From assembly GCA_014529385.2 (NCBI GenBank), contig CM043954.1:9738830-9802829 (forward strand): a stretch of DNA of 64,000 nucleotides, in the 5' to 3' direction. Source of the DNA: Adiantum capillus-veneris (Eukaryota > Streptophyta > Polypodiopsida > Polypodiales > Pteridaceae). Both the position numbers and the translations under genes were made by a program. The first letter of the stretch is position 1; every line of letters starts with the position of its first letter. The notes under the pieces were generated by a model that saw only the letters and a list, made by a program, of their open reading frames with translations, was not told where the DNA came from and ran no database searches. Below are positions 22,922 to 42,155 of this stretch, piece by piece.

Positions 22922-22933
22922 TGGTATCAGAGC
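22922..22933 (+). promoter_or_regulatory. Primer-binding site (initiator tRNA-Met)
   Basis: TGGTATCAGAGC four bases after the 5' LTR. Confidence 0.93.
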
Positions 22934-23133
22934 AGGAACGGCCTTGCCACCGCGCTCACATAAATTTGCTACGCACTCTCTCAAAGCCATCGCCTATATA
23001 AAAGCTATCGTCTGTTTCACTTTCATATTCACATAAAATTAATTATGGAAGCCATGTTCCCACGCCAAACCTAACACAACATCGCAAGCTTGTTCGTGAA
23101 TGGTGCATCGAATTCTTTGACGGTGATCGTAGC

Positions 23134-23406
23134 ATGGAAAGCGTGCATAAAATCTTGCGGAAAGATGGTGATGACCATAAAAGCGCAAGGAAAGATGTCG
23201 GGCCCATGAAGGTGACATCGTCAAAGGAACCTAAGAAGAAAAGGCGCGCTAAGCAAAGAGCCGCAATGAAGATGAAGAAGAAGACTGGAATCCCAATTCT
23301 TCGTTGCCGCTGGATAGCTTCGCCATTGACAATGTATCCAATTTACTTATGCACCGCATGGTTTTCAAACCATAAAAACAGAACACACTATTGTAGTTGC
23401 AGATAA
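23134..23406 (+). other. Short basic open frame inside the miniature retrotransposon
   Basis: About 90 codons, rich in Lys and Arg (KEPKKKRRAKQRAAMKMKKK). No known domain. It may be chance or a gag remnant. Confidence 0.2.
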
Positions 23407-23466
23407 GCACAGTGTCAAAATAAAACCTACTTCCTCTGTCATGCCGCGATTGTGCTTGAGGGGCGG

Positions 23467-23623
23467 TGTTGGAAGTACAAGCCCAATCGGGCATCAATAT
23501 TGTCCGTCGCCCAGCAGCCAAGGGGCACAACTCAATGATTGCACCTTTCCAGATCACGCCTGTTGAGGCTTATAAATAATGTACGCATAATCATCAATCT
23601 ATCAACCAGTTATCGCGCCGTTC

Positions 23624-23718
<95 letters not shown>

Positions 23719-23777
23719 GTATGCAGTCATGTATCTCTGTGTATGGCCGCCATGGCCTTCTCTCTAGAATTTCCACA
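23467..23777 (+). repeat. 3' LTR of the miniature retrotransposon
   Basis: Matches the 5' LTR apart from a longer (CT)n tract (23624-23716), a 14-bp indel near 23537 and a few substitutions. Confidence 0.93.
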
Positions 23778-23785
23778 TCCTGTTC

Positions 23786-24967
23786 ATGTCGTCGTCGGCT
23801 ATTTTCCACGAACACCTCGAGGCATTAGCTGGCATTCGCGAATGGTGGGTCTTCCCGCATCAGCATGCTTTTTGGTCCCAAGTTCAAAGGCAGGTCTGGC
23901 TTCGCGAGGACGATTACACAGACGACCTCTTCATGAAAAGGTATCGCATGCCTCAGCCGGTCTTTCAAATTCTTTTACAAGCTATTGTGCCTTTTCTTTC
24001 GTCTACCGATAGAGATAATTTTGTATGTCCGCCAATTGACCCCGAACAAGCTCTAAGCTTTACCTTTCTCAGGCTTGCCCACAATGATTCCACCACTCAT
24101 ATTAGTGACACATTTGGTGTCGGCGGTGAATCCATTGTACGCAAGTATTGCAACATTGTGGTGGAAATCCTTGCCACACGATTACGTCCACAATATGTCG
24201 TTGTTCCGTTCGGTGAACGGCTTGATCATATTATAGCTGATTTCTTGGCCATCACTATGTTGCCAAATGTATGTGGTGCGATAGATGGCACTCACATAAG
24301 GTTAGCTAGGCGACCAAGGTGGCATAACACTCAAGCACAATATTGGTGTAGACACCATTTCCACTCCATTTTGTTGCAAGTAGTGTGTGATGCGCGTAAG
24401 AAGTTGTGGGATGTGCGTGTGAGCGTGCCTGGCGGCACTAACGACGCTGCACACTGAAAGATCTCTGCTTTGTACAAGCGCATGTGGTCCGGCCAAGTTC
24501 TCCCCACTCCAGTAATTACGCTAGAGCGAATACGCATTCAACCATACCTCCTCGCAGACAAAGGCTATGGTTCTTCGTCTATGATGGTCACGCCTTTTGC
24601 AAAGGGCAACGCTCCTAGTCAGGGACCCTGGGATGAATTTAATCGACACATTTCCAGAGGAGGAGTTATAATAGAAAATGTCTTTGGCATCATGAAAAAT
24701 ACGTGGCGAATTTTGCAAAATATGCCCGTGGACCTTAGGCGAGCTCCGTCATATGTCATTGCCTGTTGTGTGTTGCATAATTTTCTGGCAGAGCATGGTG
24801 TGCATGCAATGGATAGAGAAGACCAATTTGATCCCCATCCCAATATTATGCCCGCCCCAAGAAGTGCTAGGAGAGAGCGTATTTTAGGCCAAAGAATGCG
24901 CAACATTCTATATAGGGATTGGGTTGCTCATTATCAATTAGCAAATCCCAATGCTAGAAGAGATTGA
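23786..24967 (+). pseudogene. PIF/Harbinger transposase (DDE_Tnp_4), one in-frame stop
   Basis: The start is the ATG at 23786 (MSSSAIFHEHLEALAG), four bases after the retrotransposon's target duplication. The protein spans about 393 codons, the usual length. It shows LREDDYTDDLFMKRYRM, then CGAIDGTHI (first catalytic Asp, about residue 160), LLADKGYGSS (second Asp) and GGVIIENVFGIMKNTWRIL (catalytic Glu), so the DDE triad is present. Only a TGA at 24455-24457, just after PGGTNDAAH, interrupts the frame; a single C-to-T change from CGA would explain it. The enzyme would cut and join element ends at TWA-like targets together with a Myb/SANT partner, found at 26971-28227. No other lesion was seen. 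Confidence 0.92.
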
Positions 24968-24979
24968 CTACAATGCCTT

Positions 24980-26560
24980 CTGTTTGGATATTTTAGGAAT
25001 CATTCTTGCACTAAAGCACGTTGTCTAGTTCTTTCTATGTCTCTGTGTTTAGCTCTGACTCATTCTATCTTTGTAACTCGTAAGTGTTATCGGATGCACT
25101 ACATCTCTAACCACCTATCTCTAAAGCTAACTGTCTCTGTGTAACTAGGCAACTATATCGCACAGACTTTGTGACTCTGGATTGCTAACTCGCTATGTCG
25201 CTCACTGACTCTCTTGTCTCCCTAACTCAATATTGCACTAACTATTGCAAAATATCACTAACTCTTTATCTATATCTCACGCAGCAGCTTTCTAACTCAC
25301 CAATGCACTAACTCGTGAAAGGTCTCACTCATTAACTCTATATATATATGTCGCTAACACTAACATTGTAACTTTGGCTACTTAGCCTACACTGCAACTT
25401 GCTAACTCACTCATGCATTAACTCTGTATCTCACTCGTTAACTACATACCTCTATCTCCCTAACACTAACATTATAACTTGCGCTATCTAACCGGCACTA
25501 CAACTTGCTAACAGTGTCTCTCACTTATGCACTAACATACTAACTCACTATCGCACTAACTCTATATTGATTGTCTAATGTGTTTGTAAGTCACTACCGT
25601 TACGTCGCTCTAATTCCATATCTCCCCCATCAACTCTATATCTATATCTCACAAACACCAAAATTGTAACTCTGGCTATTTAACTGACACTGCACCTTGC
25701 TTATTCACTAACGCACTAACTCTCTATCTCACCCATTAACTATATACCTCAATCTCCCTAACACTGACAGTGTAACTCGCGCTATGTAACTGACACTGCA
25801 ACTAGCTAACAGTGTCTCACTTATGCACTAATGTACTAAATTTTTATTGCACTAACTCTATATTGGTTGTCAAATTTATATGTAAGTCACTGTCTTTATG
25901 TCGCTCTAACTCCATATCGTCTCCCTAGCTCAATATTGCACTAACTATATTTCTATAATTTACTATTTGTATATCGCAAAATCTCACTAACTCTATATCT
26001 ATATCTCACTCACACTAACTTTGTCACTCTTGCTATCTAAACTACGCAACAACTTGCTAACTCACTAACGCACTAACTCACGATCTATCTCAGTAGTCAC
26101 TAACTCTATATCTATATCTCACTAACACTAACATTGTAACTCTGGCTATTTAACATATACTGCAACTTGCTAACGGTGTCTCACTTATGCACTAACGTAC
26201 TAACTCATTATTGCACTAACACTATATTGATTGTCACTATTGCTACTAACTGACTATTGTACTAACTCAATAACGTACTAACTCACTATTGCACTTATCA
26301 TGTATCTCTCAATCATTAACTCTCTCTCTCTCTCTATATATATATCTCATAATACACTAACTGTATATCGCAATATATCTCCCCCATCAACTCTCTATCT
26401 ATATGTCACAAACAACAACATTGTAACTCTGGCTATTTAAGTGACACTTCATCTTGCTTACTCACTAACACACTAACTTTCTACCTCAGTCACATTAACT
26501 ATATACCTCTATCTCCCTAAAAATTTCATTCACATATGCACTACATTGACTCTCTAACTC
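24980..26560. repeat. Low-complexity array of CACTAACTC / ACTCTATATC motifs
   Basis: About 1.6 kb built from short variable words: CACTAACTC, TAACTCTATATCTATATCTCAC, CACTAACATTGTAACTC, GCACTAACTC. A loose longer period of roughly 250-350 bp is suggested by recurrence of AACATTGTAACTCTGGCTATTTAAC. No coding sequence seen. It lies between the two genes of the Harbinger element. Confidence 0.8.
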
Positions 26561-26696
<136 letters not shown>

Positions 26697-26970
26697 CACT
26701 CATTAACAACACAACACACTATCTTTCTGAGTATTGATTGCTAACTCTCTTTGATGTCAAAAGATAGTTTATGTTAAACTCTTTTTCTCACAATCTTCCC
26801 AAGGCACTAACCTCTTATCGCAGTAATAGTTTTATAAAAAAGACATTGGCCTTGCTTTATTTTATTGCCTAATTACATCAAGAGGCAACCTTACAAGATG
26901 TTGTCTGATATGAAGCATCTCGTCCACCTGCCAAAATGCGTGCAATCTGTAGTTGAATCTCGACATCTTT

Positions 26971-28227
26971 CTATGCACGCCTTTCATCTGCATCAATTCG
27001 ACGCACTTCAGCCTCAATCCTGCAAAGCTCTACCTCCTTCATGGTTTCTGCAAAACTGGAGAGCCCTTCCTTCAGCTCAGCACCCAAGGAGGAGTCGGAT
27101 TCAGACAGACGACGTCTCTTCTTGCATCGTTGGCCCCGAACGGAGTCAAAAGTCCTACCACGAGAACTTTCTTCGGCACTTGCATTGCTTGGCACACTAC
27201 TAATCGGTGTGGTTGGTGATCCCTCTTGGGAGGGGGCTGCTACATTTTGATTCCCATCATTGTTATTGATGTTGACGTCGTCATTGTCAGCGTCACTATT
27301 GTCGTCGTCTTCATCCTCCTCTGGTGCCCCAGGTAGAAAGGCCTCCCCATTGAAGCCACCGGCCAACCCACGCACCTTGGCTGTTCTCCCGAGAACTTGA
27401 GACATTCTGTCAAAAAATTCCCAAGTAGATGGGTATGCGCCAGTGCCTTCTTCGGCCCTTTTCTCTCTTTGGTAAGTCTTGCGTAGAGAATCCCATTTAT
27501 TCTTGCATTGTTGGGCCGTGTAGGTGTACAAAAACATCAAGTTCATTTGTTGAGCAAGGCCAGACCAATGCTTCTGCTTGAAGTTTCCTTTGCCTAGGCT
27601 TGTCCACTTCTCTTGGAAGAAGTCGATCAAGCACACAACCTTCGTCGTTGACCACTCCAAACCTTTCTTCGAGCTTGAAGGGTTTTTAGCCTTGCTCTTT
27701 GGGTCTCTTTGCACCACCACTGTTGAAGAAAAATCCTTCGTGATTGAGCTGACTTCAGTTCCTTGTTGAGAGGGTGCCTTGATGGTTGGAAACTCCAGTA
27801 GAGGAATTTTCTCCTCCATGGCAGGTAGCAGAGAAGGATTCGATGGCACAGAGCCATCGAGACTTATAGGCGATGAATGTTCAAGTGGCGGAATGCTCGG
27901 TAGGAACACCGGCATGGCTGTGGGTGGAGCCGTTGCAGGCATGCCTACCTTTCTATTGTAATCTGTAGGGTTTGGCGACATGTAGTGGAGCCCTGAAGGA
28001 TGAGGTTGCTACACATTGACATGATCGTGCATAATGTAGTCGCCGGCTTGCAGAAGTTGACGGAATCCACCGTGTGGTGGAGGAGAGGGGACTGGCTCCG
28101 TGGGCAGAATTCGTGGCTGAATTGGAGGAGGTGGTTGGTGCCAGTGGACGGAACGTGGAGGCCGATATGTCATGAACGCACTCAAAAGTGGACAACTCGG
28201 TCGCAAATGAGGGCGTTGATTCTCCAT
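26971..28227 (-). pseudogene. Harbinger-associated Myb/SANT-like DNA-binding protein, one in-frame stop
   Basis: The reading frame starts at the ATG at 28225-28227 (MENQRPHLRPSCPLL), is Pro-rich, meets a TAG at 28009-28011 and is then open to 26971. The trihelix/Myb_DNA-bind_4 domain is clear: EWSTTKVVCLIDFFQEKW, then HWSGLAQQMN, TAQQCKNKWDSLRKTYQREK and YPSTWEFFDRMSQVLG. Downstream are an Asp/Asn-rich acidic stretch, a basic cluster (KKRRRLSES) and a C-terminal helix rich in Glu and Arg. PIF/Harbinger transposases need a partner of this type for nuclear import and end binding. It is convergent with the transposase at 23786-24967. An alternative start downstream of the TAG would be the ATG near 27981. 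Confidence 0.88.
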
Positions 28228-28365
28228 TCTTTATCTCTGCAAGCATCACCATAAGCAGCATTAGGTAAAAGCCGAGAAAGGTTTTCCTACTTTAACACAC
28301 CAAGCAGTGAGCTCAAAGGCAAAGTGGCTAACAACATTGCAGAAGCTCCTAAAGGTGTAGCGCTA

Positions 28366-32083
<3,718 letters not shown>

Positions 32084-32752
32084 TTCTCCCTACTAGTCTT
32101 TGGTCCGACTAGTGCCATGCTTAGCAATTGGAATTAAATAATATATGAGATAATAATATAGCTACTCCAATTTATCCAGACTTCAATCAAATGATTTTTG
32201 GCAGGGTATGGGTATTTATACCCTAAGAATTGGATTTCCTACTCTTTAATACAAGTTACATTATTATTAGCTTGATCCACCCAATCCAAAGGGATGGGTC
32301 GGGGTTCTCAGCTTCTAAATTGGTCAAGCATATACATGTTTACATATAATCCAAATACTGTAAGCATTAACCACCCTCGAGCAGGTATGGATTTTCATGT
32401 TATCTTGCAGAATCGGAGTATGGTACAGTAACCAACACCATGACATAATCCACAAGTTTGGAGTGACATCATCCAAATCATGAGATATCAGGTATGTAGA
32501 TTTCATAATACCTTACTCTCCTCCCTGGAGGACCCCTTTATCATACAACAATTGGGTGTACTTACATCTAAGTTCTCTTCAAACACATTACAAATGAGTA
32601 GTCTCACATCTAATACTTTTTAACACCGTACAAGTGACTGAGCTATAAAACATGGAAACTTTTAGGAAGCAATTACTACAATTGGTGGGGGATTGGTCCA
32701 CTTGGTGGACCATCCTCCACCAAGCGGATCTCTCCTCTGGGATGGGGGAGGG
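32084..32752. other. Spacer between the two 3.7-kb copies
   Basis: Unique 670-bp sequence; no gene supported. Confidence 0.6.
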
Positions 32753-33420
32753 CCACACACACACACACACACACACACACTTATCTAGCTGACAAGTCGT
32801 TGGCTAACCTCTGACAGCTTCCCTCTTTGATGTGCTAACCTAGAGCTGCTACTCCAACTCATCTGCCAAAAATAGGTATGGTTTAAATGCCTTTTTGGTC
32901 GAGTAACTCTGTCACCTAAAAACTACCTACCTTATTTAAAGCTAGGTAACCCACTCCTAATCTATTATTATCTCGCATTCTGACTAACCTCTATGGCATC
33001 ATTATTACTAGCACAAACAGTAGACGTGTATTGCCCTCTTATGAGGAGTGTCAAAACATAAACACACATGCTCGTACACACAAACCTATGCACTTCTCTT
33101 GCATACAGTGCTTCTTGGAATTGCTCTTGTCACAATACTTCTCCCTGGCTTGATAAACCCTAGAACCCTAATTAAGGGAATACACCTCACAACTGGTCTC
33201 TTTTGGATTAGCTGGGGCTTTGAACTGGAGGTGGACTTGCATGAGACAACTCACATAATGTGAGGGTTCATAATGAAGTCAACCACTATAGGTATGGGTG
33301 CATAAAAATAACCCCTCTATTTCTAGAATCGAGGGGTGATTATTAGTCTGCATCACCACACGCCCTTCTTGCTTGGTACTTCCCCGCGAGCTAACACTGG
33401 CGAATGTGACCACACAACTA

Positions 33421-33501
<81 letters not shown>

Positions 33502-33598
33502 TCACACACACACACACATAGAGACCACTTGCGTGGAGCTCTCCTGCAATGTTTCTCAAGCATAGGCACTTTTTACGATACATAGGTGCGCTCACATA

Positions 33599-33663
<65 letters not shown>

Positions 33664-36559
33664 AACCCTACGCAGTTTCATGAGCGCATGCATTTTTGTC
33701 GATACCCCGGTGAATCTCCCTCTTCTCCTACAGTTTTGCTGCGGTGTTCTGCTCATGATAGACAGACAATGGATCTTTGGTTGCGTAGCCTGGAACCCTA
33801 TACAATGAAGCTCACATGCCCATGACGGTTTCAGCAATCTGTCACACAGTATAGCAGCAGGGCTCTCGTGTTGATTCCTTCCCCATGTTGGCCTTCATCG
33901 CCACACAAACTCATACAATTAACCTTCTCCGAAAGACCTGATGGTTCTCATCCAAGCAGACTCCCCATACACTATGGGTATTCGGAATCTCCGCTACTAC
34001 AAATCAAGTAGGTGTTGTTGCACCTACTCAGTACATATCTTTTCCATGCTTGGTTGAGTTAAGGTGTGATTGTACAGATGTTTTTATTTTTAGGGGATAT
34101 GCTCTTACATAGTGCTTCAAACAGAGTATTGCAAAGATAAACTTCCACTCAGAGTAAGGCATATGAATATTTGATAAAATATATGGAGCTGACCCTGTCC
34201 TCACTTGAAATCAACTTGGTTATATTCAGTACATAGGCCTGAATGATGCTCAAAGTCGATTTGGATGTCTGGTATTAAACACAATGTGAGGTCCTTTATC
34301 CTAAGTTCAGTAATGCTTACTAAACTAATCTAGCTTGACACTATTAATCTCGAACACAGTCCATAGTTAGATTATCTTAAAACGGTTTTTTTTGCTCATG
34401 ATTTTGAGAAAGTGTACAAGGTTTTTTGGTTTTCACAACTAATTAGTTGAACTTAATGAAAAATATGGTTTTTATTTCTCATGTTGTGCAATTCATATAG
34501 AGTTCGGATGGTTTATCAAACTTATCATTTGACCTGAATGCAACAAGGTTGGATTAAACTAAAATAAAAGACACTCTTTGTCTGAGGAAATGATTGTCAC
34601 TATCTGTTGCATACAACCTCATGTGAGGGTCTCATGGGAGATGGCATTGACTGGTCTTTTTTGAAATGACTGAGCATAAACAAAGGAAATGTTGCCAAAA
34701 ATTTTGCATACATAGTTCCGATTCGCCATACCCTGGTTCTTTGCTTGCATATAATAGCAGATGGTTTCTTTGGGAATGTTTCTCGAAAAACGTTCACTAA
34801 ACATAGAAGTCCTAATCTTATACTAGAGATTGGACTGGCGGTAGTATCCTTTTGCATAGTCCGTGTCTTGAGTTGATAATGGACACTTTACTGGTGCTGA
34901 TATATTGTGGCATACCTGTGACTGAGAGTTTTTGACATGATCGCAATTGCACCTACTCAGTATATTTTGGGTTTTTGATAAGTAACAAGTTCTTAGAAGG
35001 TATGTCGGAAAGAAAAACATTTGAAACCTGCAAGTAGTAGTGTCCATTTCTGGGTTTTGTACTTAACATAATTTGAAGTTTCTGGATTTTCTATTCACTG
35101 ATGTGAGTTTGCCTGAGTTGATGGACCGGAGTTGGGGATCCATTGGCCCTGATATCTACCTGGATTGCTAACTACATTAGTCATTTGGTTACTGGAAGTC
35201 GGCACTAAAGTGTATGTATCGGATTATGTTTGGGGTTTGGCACTCAGAGTTGCAATACGAAAAAGTGGTTATATAGGATTGGTTGTGCCTCATTCGAGTT
35301 GGGTGGAGTGATCACCCATGCGATGTGATTAGATTATGGTTTATGGTTTTGGAATTGGATCATGGAGTGATTTATATGGTTTATGGTAGACGTGTAAGGT
35401 TAGAGACCCTATACAGTCTATCTGCTTGGAAAAATATTGTTTGTGCATATGGAAGGTGGTATTATGAATGGACTCGCGTGTTATCGGGGTGACCTGATTG
35501 GTCTAAATTACCCTTTAGACTTGGAGTTGATCAATTTTAGGCATTGGTTTTTTATCACAGAGATATTTGCTTGCTCTCGGAACTTGTCAAAAGTAATAAT
35601 AAATGTATGGATGGGGAATGACTATCATTAGCATAAATATGCTTATGCCTCTGGTAAAGATCTTCAAGGAAGTGGTAATGACCGGAAATTTTGAAATAAT
35701 ATTTGTATGTAAATAATATGTTGTCCAACTTAAAACATCCACCTAGCAAAATGGCCTTAAAGACATATACTTCTATCTTTGTATGCAGGAAATCACTTCT
35801 GATGAAGGTACGTATATAGTGGTGACTTCACAATTACAAAGTACTTTTTGATGCTCTTGGATAAGTACATAATTTTTAACACAAATGTTTTACTTTGAAG
35901 TTTGTTCAAATTAAAAGAGCCTTAATCCTCAAGTGGGGGTCTCGGAAGAGATGGTAGTAGACTAGACTTTTGAAAATTGATCCAATTTACAAAGGAGATG
36001 TTGTCCAATTTTTTCTAGAATTAAAAGATGTAAACATTAGCATATATAAATGGCTCAAACTTGATATTAGATCTTTGTTATGGTGGTAGTTTGTGTTGTA
36101 ATTTTTGACACCAATAACAAGGGAAGGGAGTCGTTGACACCTATCTTCCCAAGTAATGCTAGTTCTGACAGGCTTGTGTTTCTTGGATGGTGGCAGGTAA
36201 GAGATTCTTTCCTTGGGATTACAACGAAAACTGTAGTAGTAACGAAAGATCGTCCAATTTACCAGCTAATGTACCAACTGGATCCTTCTACGTGTAGATG
36301 TGGTGAAAGCTCATCCCAAAGCATGGGCACTTAAGATACAACACTAAGATATTATATTGTAATAATCAAAGACCAAATTTCTGATCTAAATGATTGTATT
36401 CTCCATTAGATACGAAAAGTTGTATTGGTGTATATGAAATGATTTATGACAACTTGTTTATAAAACATTGTTATTTAATATATTATTTAATCTAATTGTC
36501 TAAGGATGGTTCAATTATGAGGGGATTTTTCATACTTAAACACACACACACACACACAT
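32753..36559. repeat. About 3.7-kb direct repeat, copy 2
   Basis: Same orientation as copy 1, again bounded by (CA)n (32754-32780 and 36540-36558). Its internal microsatellites are shorter (33424-33518, 33603-33663). It has 33 bp at 35128-35160 and about 225 bp from 35263 that copy 1 lacks. The 33-bp gap is flanked by a shared ACC, as in deletion by microhomology. Confidence 0.95.
36080..36334 (+). other. Second copy of the conserved open frame
   Basis: Homologue of 31610-31861, about 84 codons, with the internal CAG/GTAAGAG donor-like site conserved. No domain recognised. Confidence 0.3.
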
Positions 36560-38140
<1,581 letters not shown>

Positions 38141-38194
38141 TCAGGAAGCTCAACTCAGCTTGAGCTTCCCGACAAAAATATAAAAGAAAACAAA

Positions 38195-38410
38195 ATGTTC
38201 TTGCATCGCTTATGCGGCGTCTAAAAAAAACATATATACATTGCCTAAGTGACCCTTAGAAAATTGCTTATGTGATGCACATATGTTATATGTTGGATAA
38301 GCGATGCTCGTCATAGCATATGCAACACCCGTAGTCTCGCATAGGCAATACACGATTGTTGCATAAGTGACACAATTTACATCGCTATAGGCGTCACATT
38401 GTGACATTCC
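38195..38410. repeat. Array of degenerate GCATAWGYGACGC-like motifs
   Basis: At least eight related words in 215 bp: CGCTTATGCGGCG, GCCTAAGTGAC, GCTTATGTGATGC, GGATAAGCGATGC, GCATATGCAACAC, GCATAGGCAATAC, GCATAAGTGACAC, GCTATAGGCGTCAC, some inverted. The style matches transposon subterminal repeats. It ends exactly where the gag fragment to the right is cut off. Confidence 0.6.
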
Positions 38411-38421
38411 CATAATGATGC

Positions 38422-38760
38422 TTATAGTATGTACGCATCTACTGGCTCACCTTCCTTTTGCACCAAAGCCTGTACTTCTTGCCACACCTTGTCAGGATCT
38501 TCTATCTTCACAAACTCCACTTCCAACCCATGTCGTAGATTGTCCCAACTCAACCTTACAGGTGGATCAGCCACACGCAACTCCTCTTCAAATGCTTTAG
38601 ACCAAACTCGTGCATCACTCTTCAAACAAATTTGGAGAAGGCGTAACATTTGCGTAGGGTCATGAATCTGGTTGCTAATGCAGGCAACCTCCATCTTTTC
38701 CAAAAATTCTTCCACATCTTCATCACTTCTTCCATGAAACTCGGGATAAGAGAAAGCCAT
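38422..38760 (-). pseudogene. Retrotransposon gag N-terminus, truncated
   Basis: The start is the ATG at about 38760 (MAFSYPEFHGRSDEDVEEFL). The next residues (DPTQMLRLLQICLKSDARVW ... LSWDNLRHGLEVEF ... GEPVDAYI) follow the Retrotrans_gag pattern of F-x-G, A-x-x-W and a late basic/acidic helix. The protein stops abruptly at 38422, where the subterminal-type repeat array begins, suggesting interruption by an insertion. No zinc knuckle or pol remains. Confidence 0.75.
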
Positions 38761-38819
38761 GGCTACCCAAATTATGATGCTTTGAGAACCCCTTCGAACA
38801 CACGTGCAAGAACCCAAAA

Positions 38820-39660
38820 CTTTTCACTACCCAATCCCTAGAAACTTCAATGGAGCTCAACTTTAGATAAGGACAAACACATGCACATCAAATGAGTTTT
38901 CATAGTTAATCATCGGAATGACAACAGGCAAAGGACATTCCAGGATCTCTCTCAATCTTCTTGGCCCAAACATAAAGACTATGCGCTGCTGGAAAAAGAT
39001 CTTCCTGGACACATGAACATTAATCTGAATTCTTTGAGTTAAATGAAAAGGAGTGAACTGAGGGCCATTTTGATCATCCATTAAAGCCAACCATGAAGCT
39101 CCCAAGAAGGCACACCTGACTCAACCTCTGATTTTGCCAAAATTTCAGCAGCATAACAGCATAAATGGCTCAAAATACCAAAAAACCAGCCATCATAACT
39201 TGGGAAAATTTCGACAGAGTTTCCCCAGAAGTAGAGCAGTAGGAACCCAAAATATAGACTTTCTATGTATGCATAAACTGTCAACAATAGAACCCGAGCA
39301 TCAAGTAGGACTCACTAGTACATAGCCTATGGCGAGGTCACAAAAAGGGTGCTCCAACTACCTGTATCACCGAAAGGATCTCCACATTTGAGAATCCCCC
39401 AGCTCAATAAAAACCTCACGCTATCGACCCTCACACGAAGGCTAATGCAAATCGCATATAGTCAAGTCTCAGAAATGACTATCTTCCAGACCAAGTCTCA
39501 GAAATGGCTGGGACTGCCAAATACAACCAAGTATGGCTCCACAAATGCATACAATGGCACTTTCCACAAGTAACGTACAATCCAGCAGACAATGCTCTCA
39601 AACAGGCGCCAAGTGATGCATACCCACAACAATTGCAAGTGACATCACTGCTAGTATATC
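38820..39660. other. Non-coding, possibly leader of the gag fragment
   Basis: Upstream (minus-strand sense) of the gag start; no LTR ends or initiator-Met primer site could be found. An imperfect duplication (CCAGACCAAGTCTCAGAAATG / GTCAAGTCTCAGAAATGAC) lies at 39460-39510. Confidence 0.35.
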
Positions 39661-39663
39661 ACT

Positions 39664-39790
39664 GTACTCCAGCTACCTGTACCTGTGTGAATCACCTGTA
39701 CCTATACCTGTCCCTGTCCCTGTAACCTGTAATCTGTAATCTGCAATCTGCAACCTATAATCCCGAAGCTTGAAGCTCGAAGCTCGAAGC
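39664..39790. repeat. Short tandem repeats: ACCTGT, AATCTGC, GAAGCTC
   Basis: Successive blocks of (CCTGTAC/CCTGTCC)n, (TAATCTG/CAATCTG)n and (GAAGCTCG)n in 125 bp. Confidence 0.8.
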
Positions 39791-40099
39791 AGAAGGTACT
39801 CGAAGAAGATCCTCCGTGGGGACGCCAAAAGAATGTGAGCGGGATGAAAACACACACACCGCCTCTATAACGACCCGACACACACTCTTGGAATGATACA
39901 CACACACACACACTATGGGGCACCACTCGGCTTACACAACCAGCCTGGCCGAGACAGGGAACACACCTCTGGAGTGAGAGGAGAGAGACTATCCACTTGC
40001 CCACTCCACACACACACACACACACACACCCAAAAAACTCAGCTCAAAAGAGGAGAATTTCTGATGTTTAGATACAGTTGAGCTTGGGCCAACACCAAT

Positions 40100-41711
<1,612 letters not shown>

Positions 41712-41774
41712 TTACAAGCTGGAGTATATAGACATATGGAGATGGAGGAGAAAAGAGATTAGAGCTACAGGGTT

Positions 41775-42155
41775 AACTGACATGAAAAATAAGAGAAGTC
41801 GATTGTTGGAAGAGAGATAGTGGTTGTTGAAAGGAAGATAGGTTGAGCACAAGCACACACAGTGAAGAAGGAGATGGAGACAAAGCTAGAGCAAGAGAAC
41901 GTCTGAATTGCACTATGAGAGAATGAGTAGATTTTAGGTTTAGGTGACTTTTATATGGGTTCACACATTCACACTTGGGCACCCACATCCAAATCGTTAT
42001 CTGTTCGAGTTCTTGGTGTTGTTTTCATCAGGATCACCCTTATCCTACTCCTATAGAACCAACAAGCCCCAGCCAATGACTAATTACATGAAATAGTAGT
42101 GGGTTCAACAGACCTGGCCCATGGCCACATGGAAGTGAATGCCTGGTGGTTAACA
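41775..42155 (-). repeat. LTR-like sequence (copy A) of the unnamed retroelement
   Basis: On the minus strand the segment begins TGTTAACCACC directly after the purine tract AGGAAGGGGGATA (42156-42168). It contains a TATA box (CCCATATAAAAG near 41950) and matches, with divergence, the segment starting at 49004. The far end is not defined; GTTAAC near 41775 is a candidate. Confidence 0.5.

Larger units (their letters stand above)
22661..23777 (+). mobile_element. Complete miniature LTR retrotransposon (TRIM-like) with target duplication
   Basis: Two LTR copies (22661-22917 and 23467-23777) start TGTTGGAAG and end TTTCCACA. The 5-bp TCCTG at 22656-22660 is repeated at 23778-23782, a clean target-site duplication. 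TGGTATCAGAGC follows the first LTR and a purine-rich GAGGGGCGG precedes the second. Total length is 1117 bp and the 549-bp interior has no gag or pol, so movement would depend on enzymes supplied in trans. Both LTRs contain a (CT)n run of different length. Confidence 0.95.
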
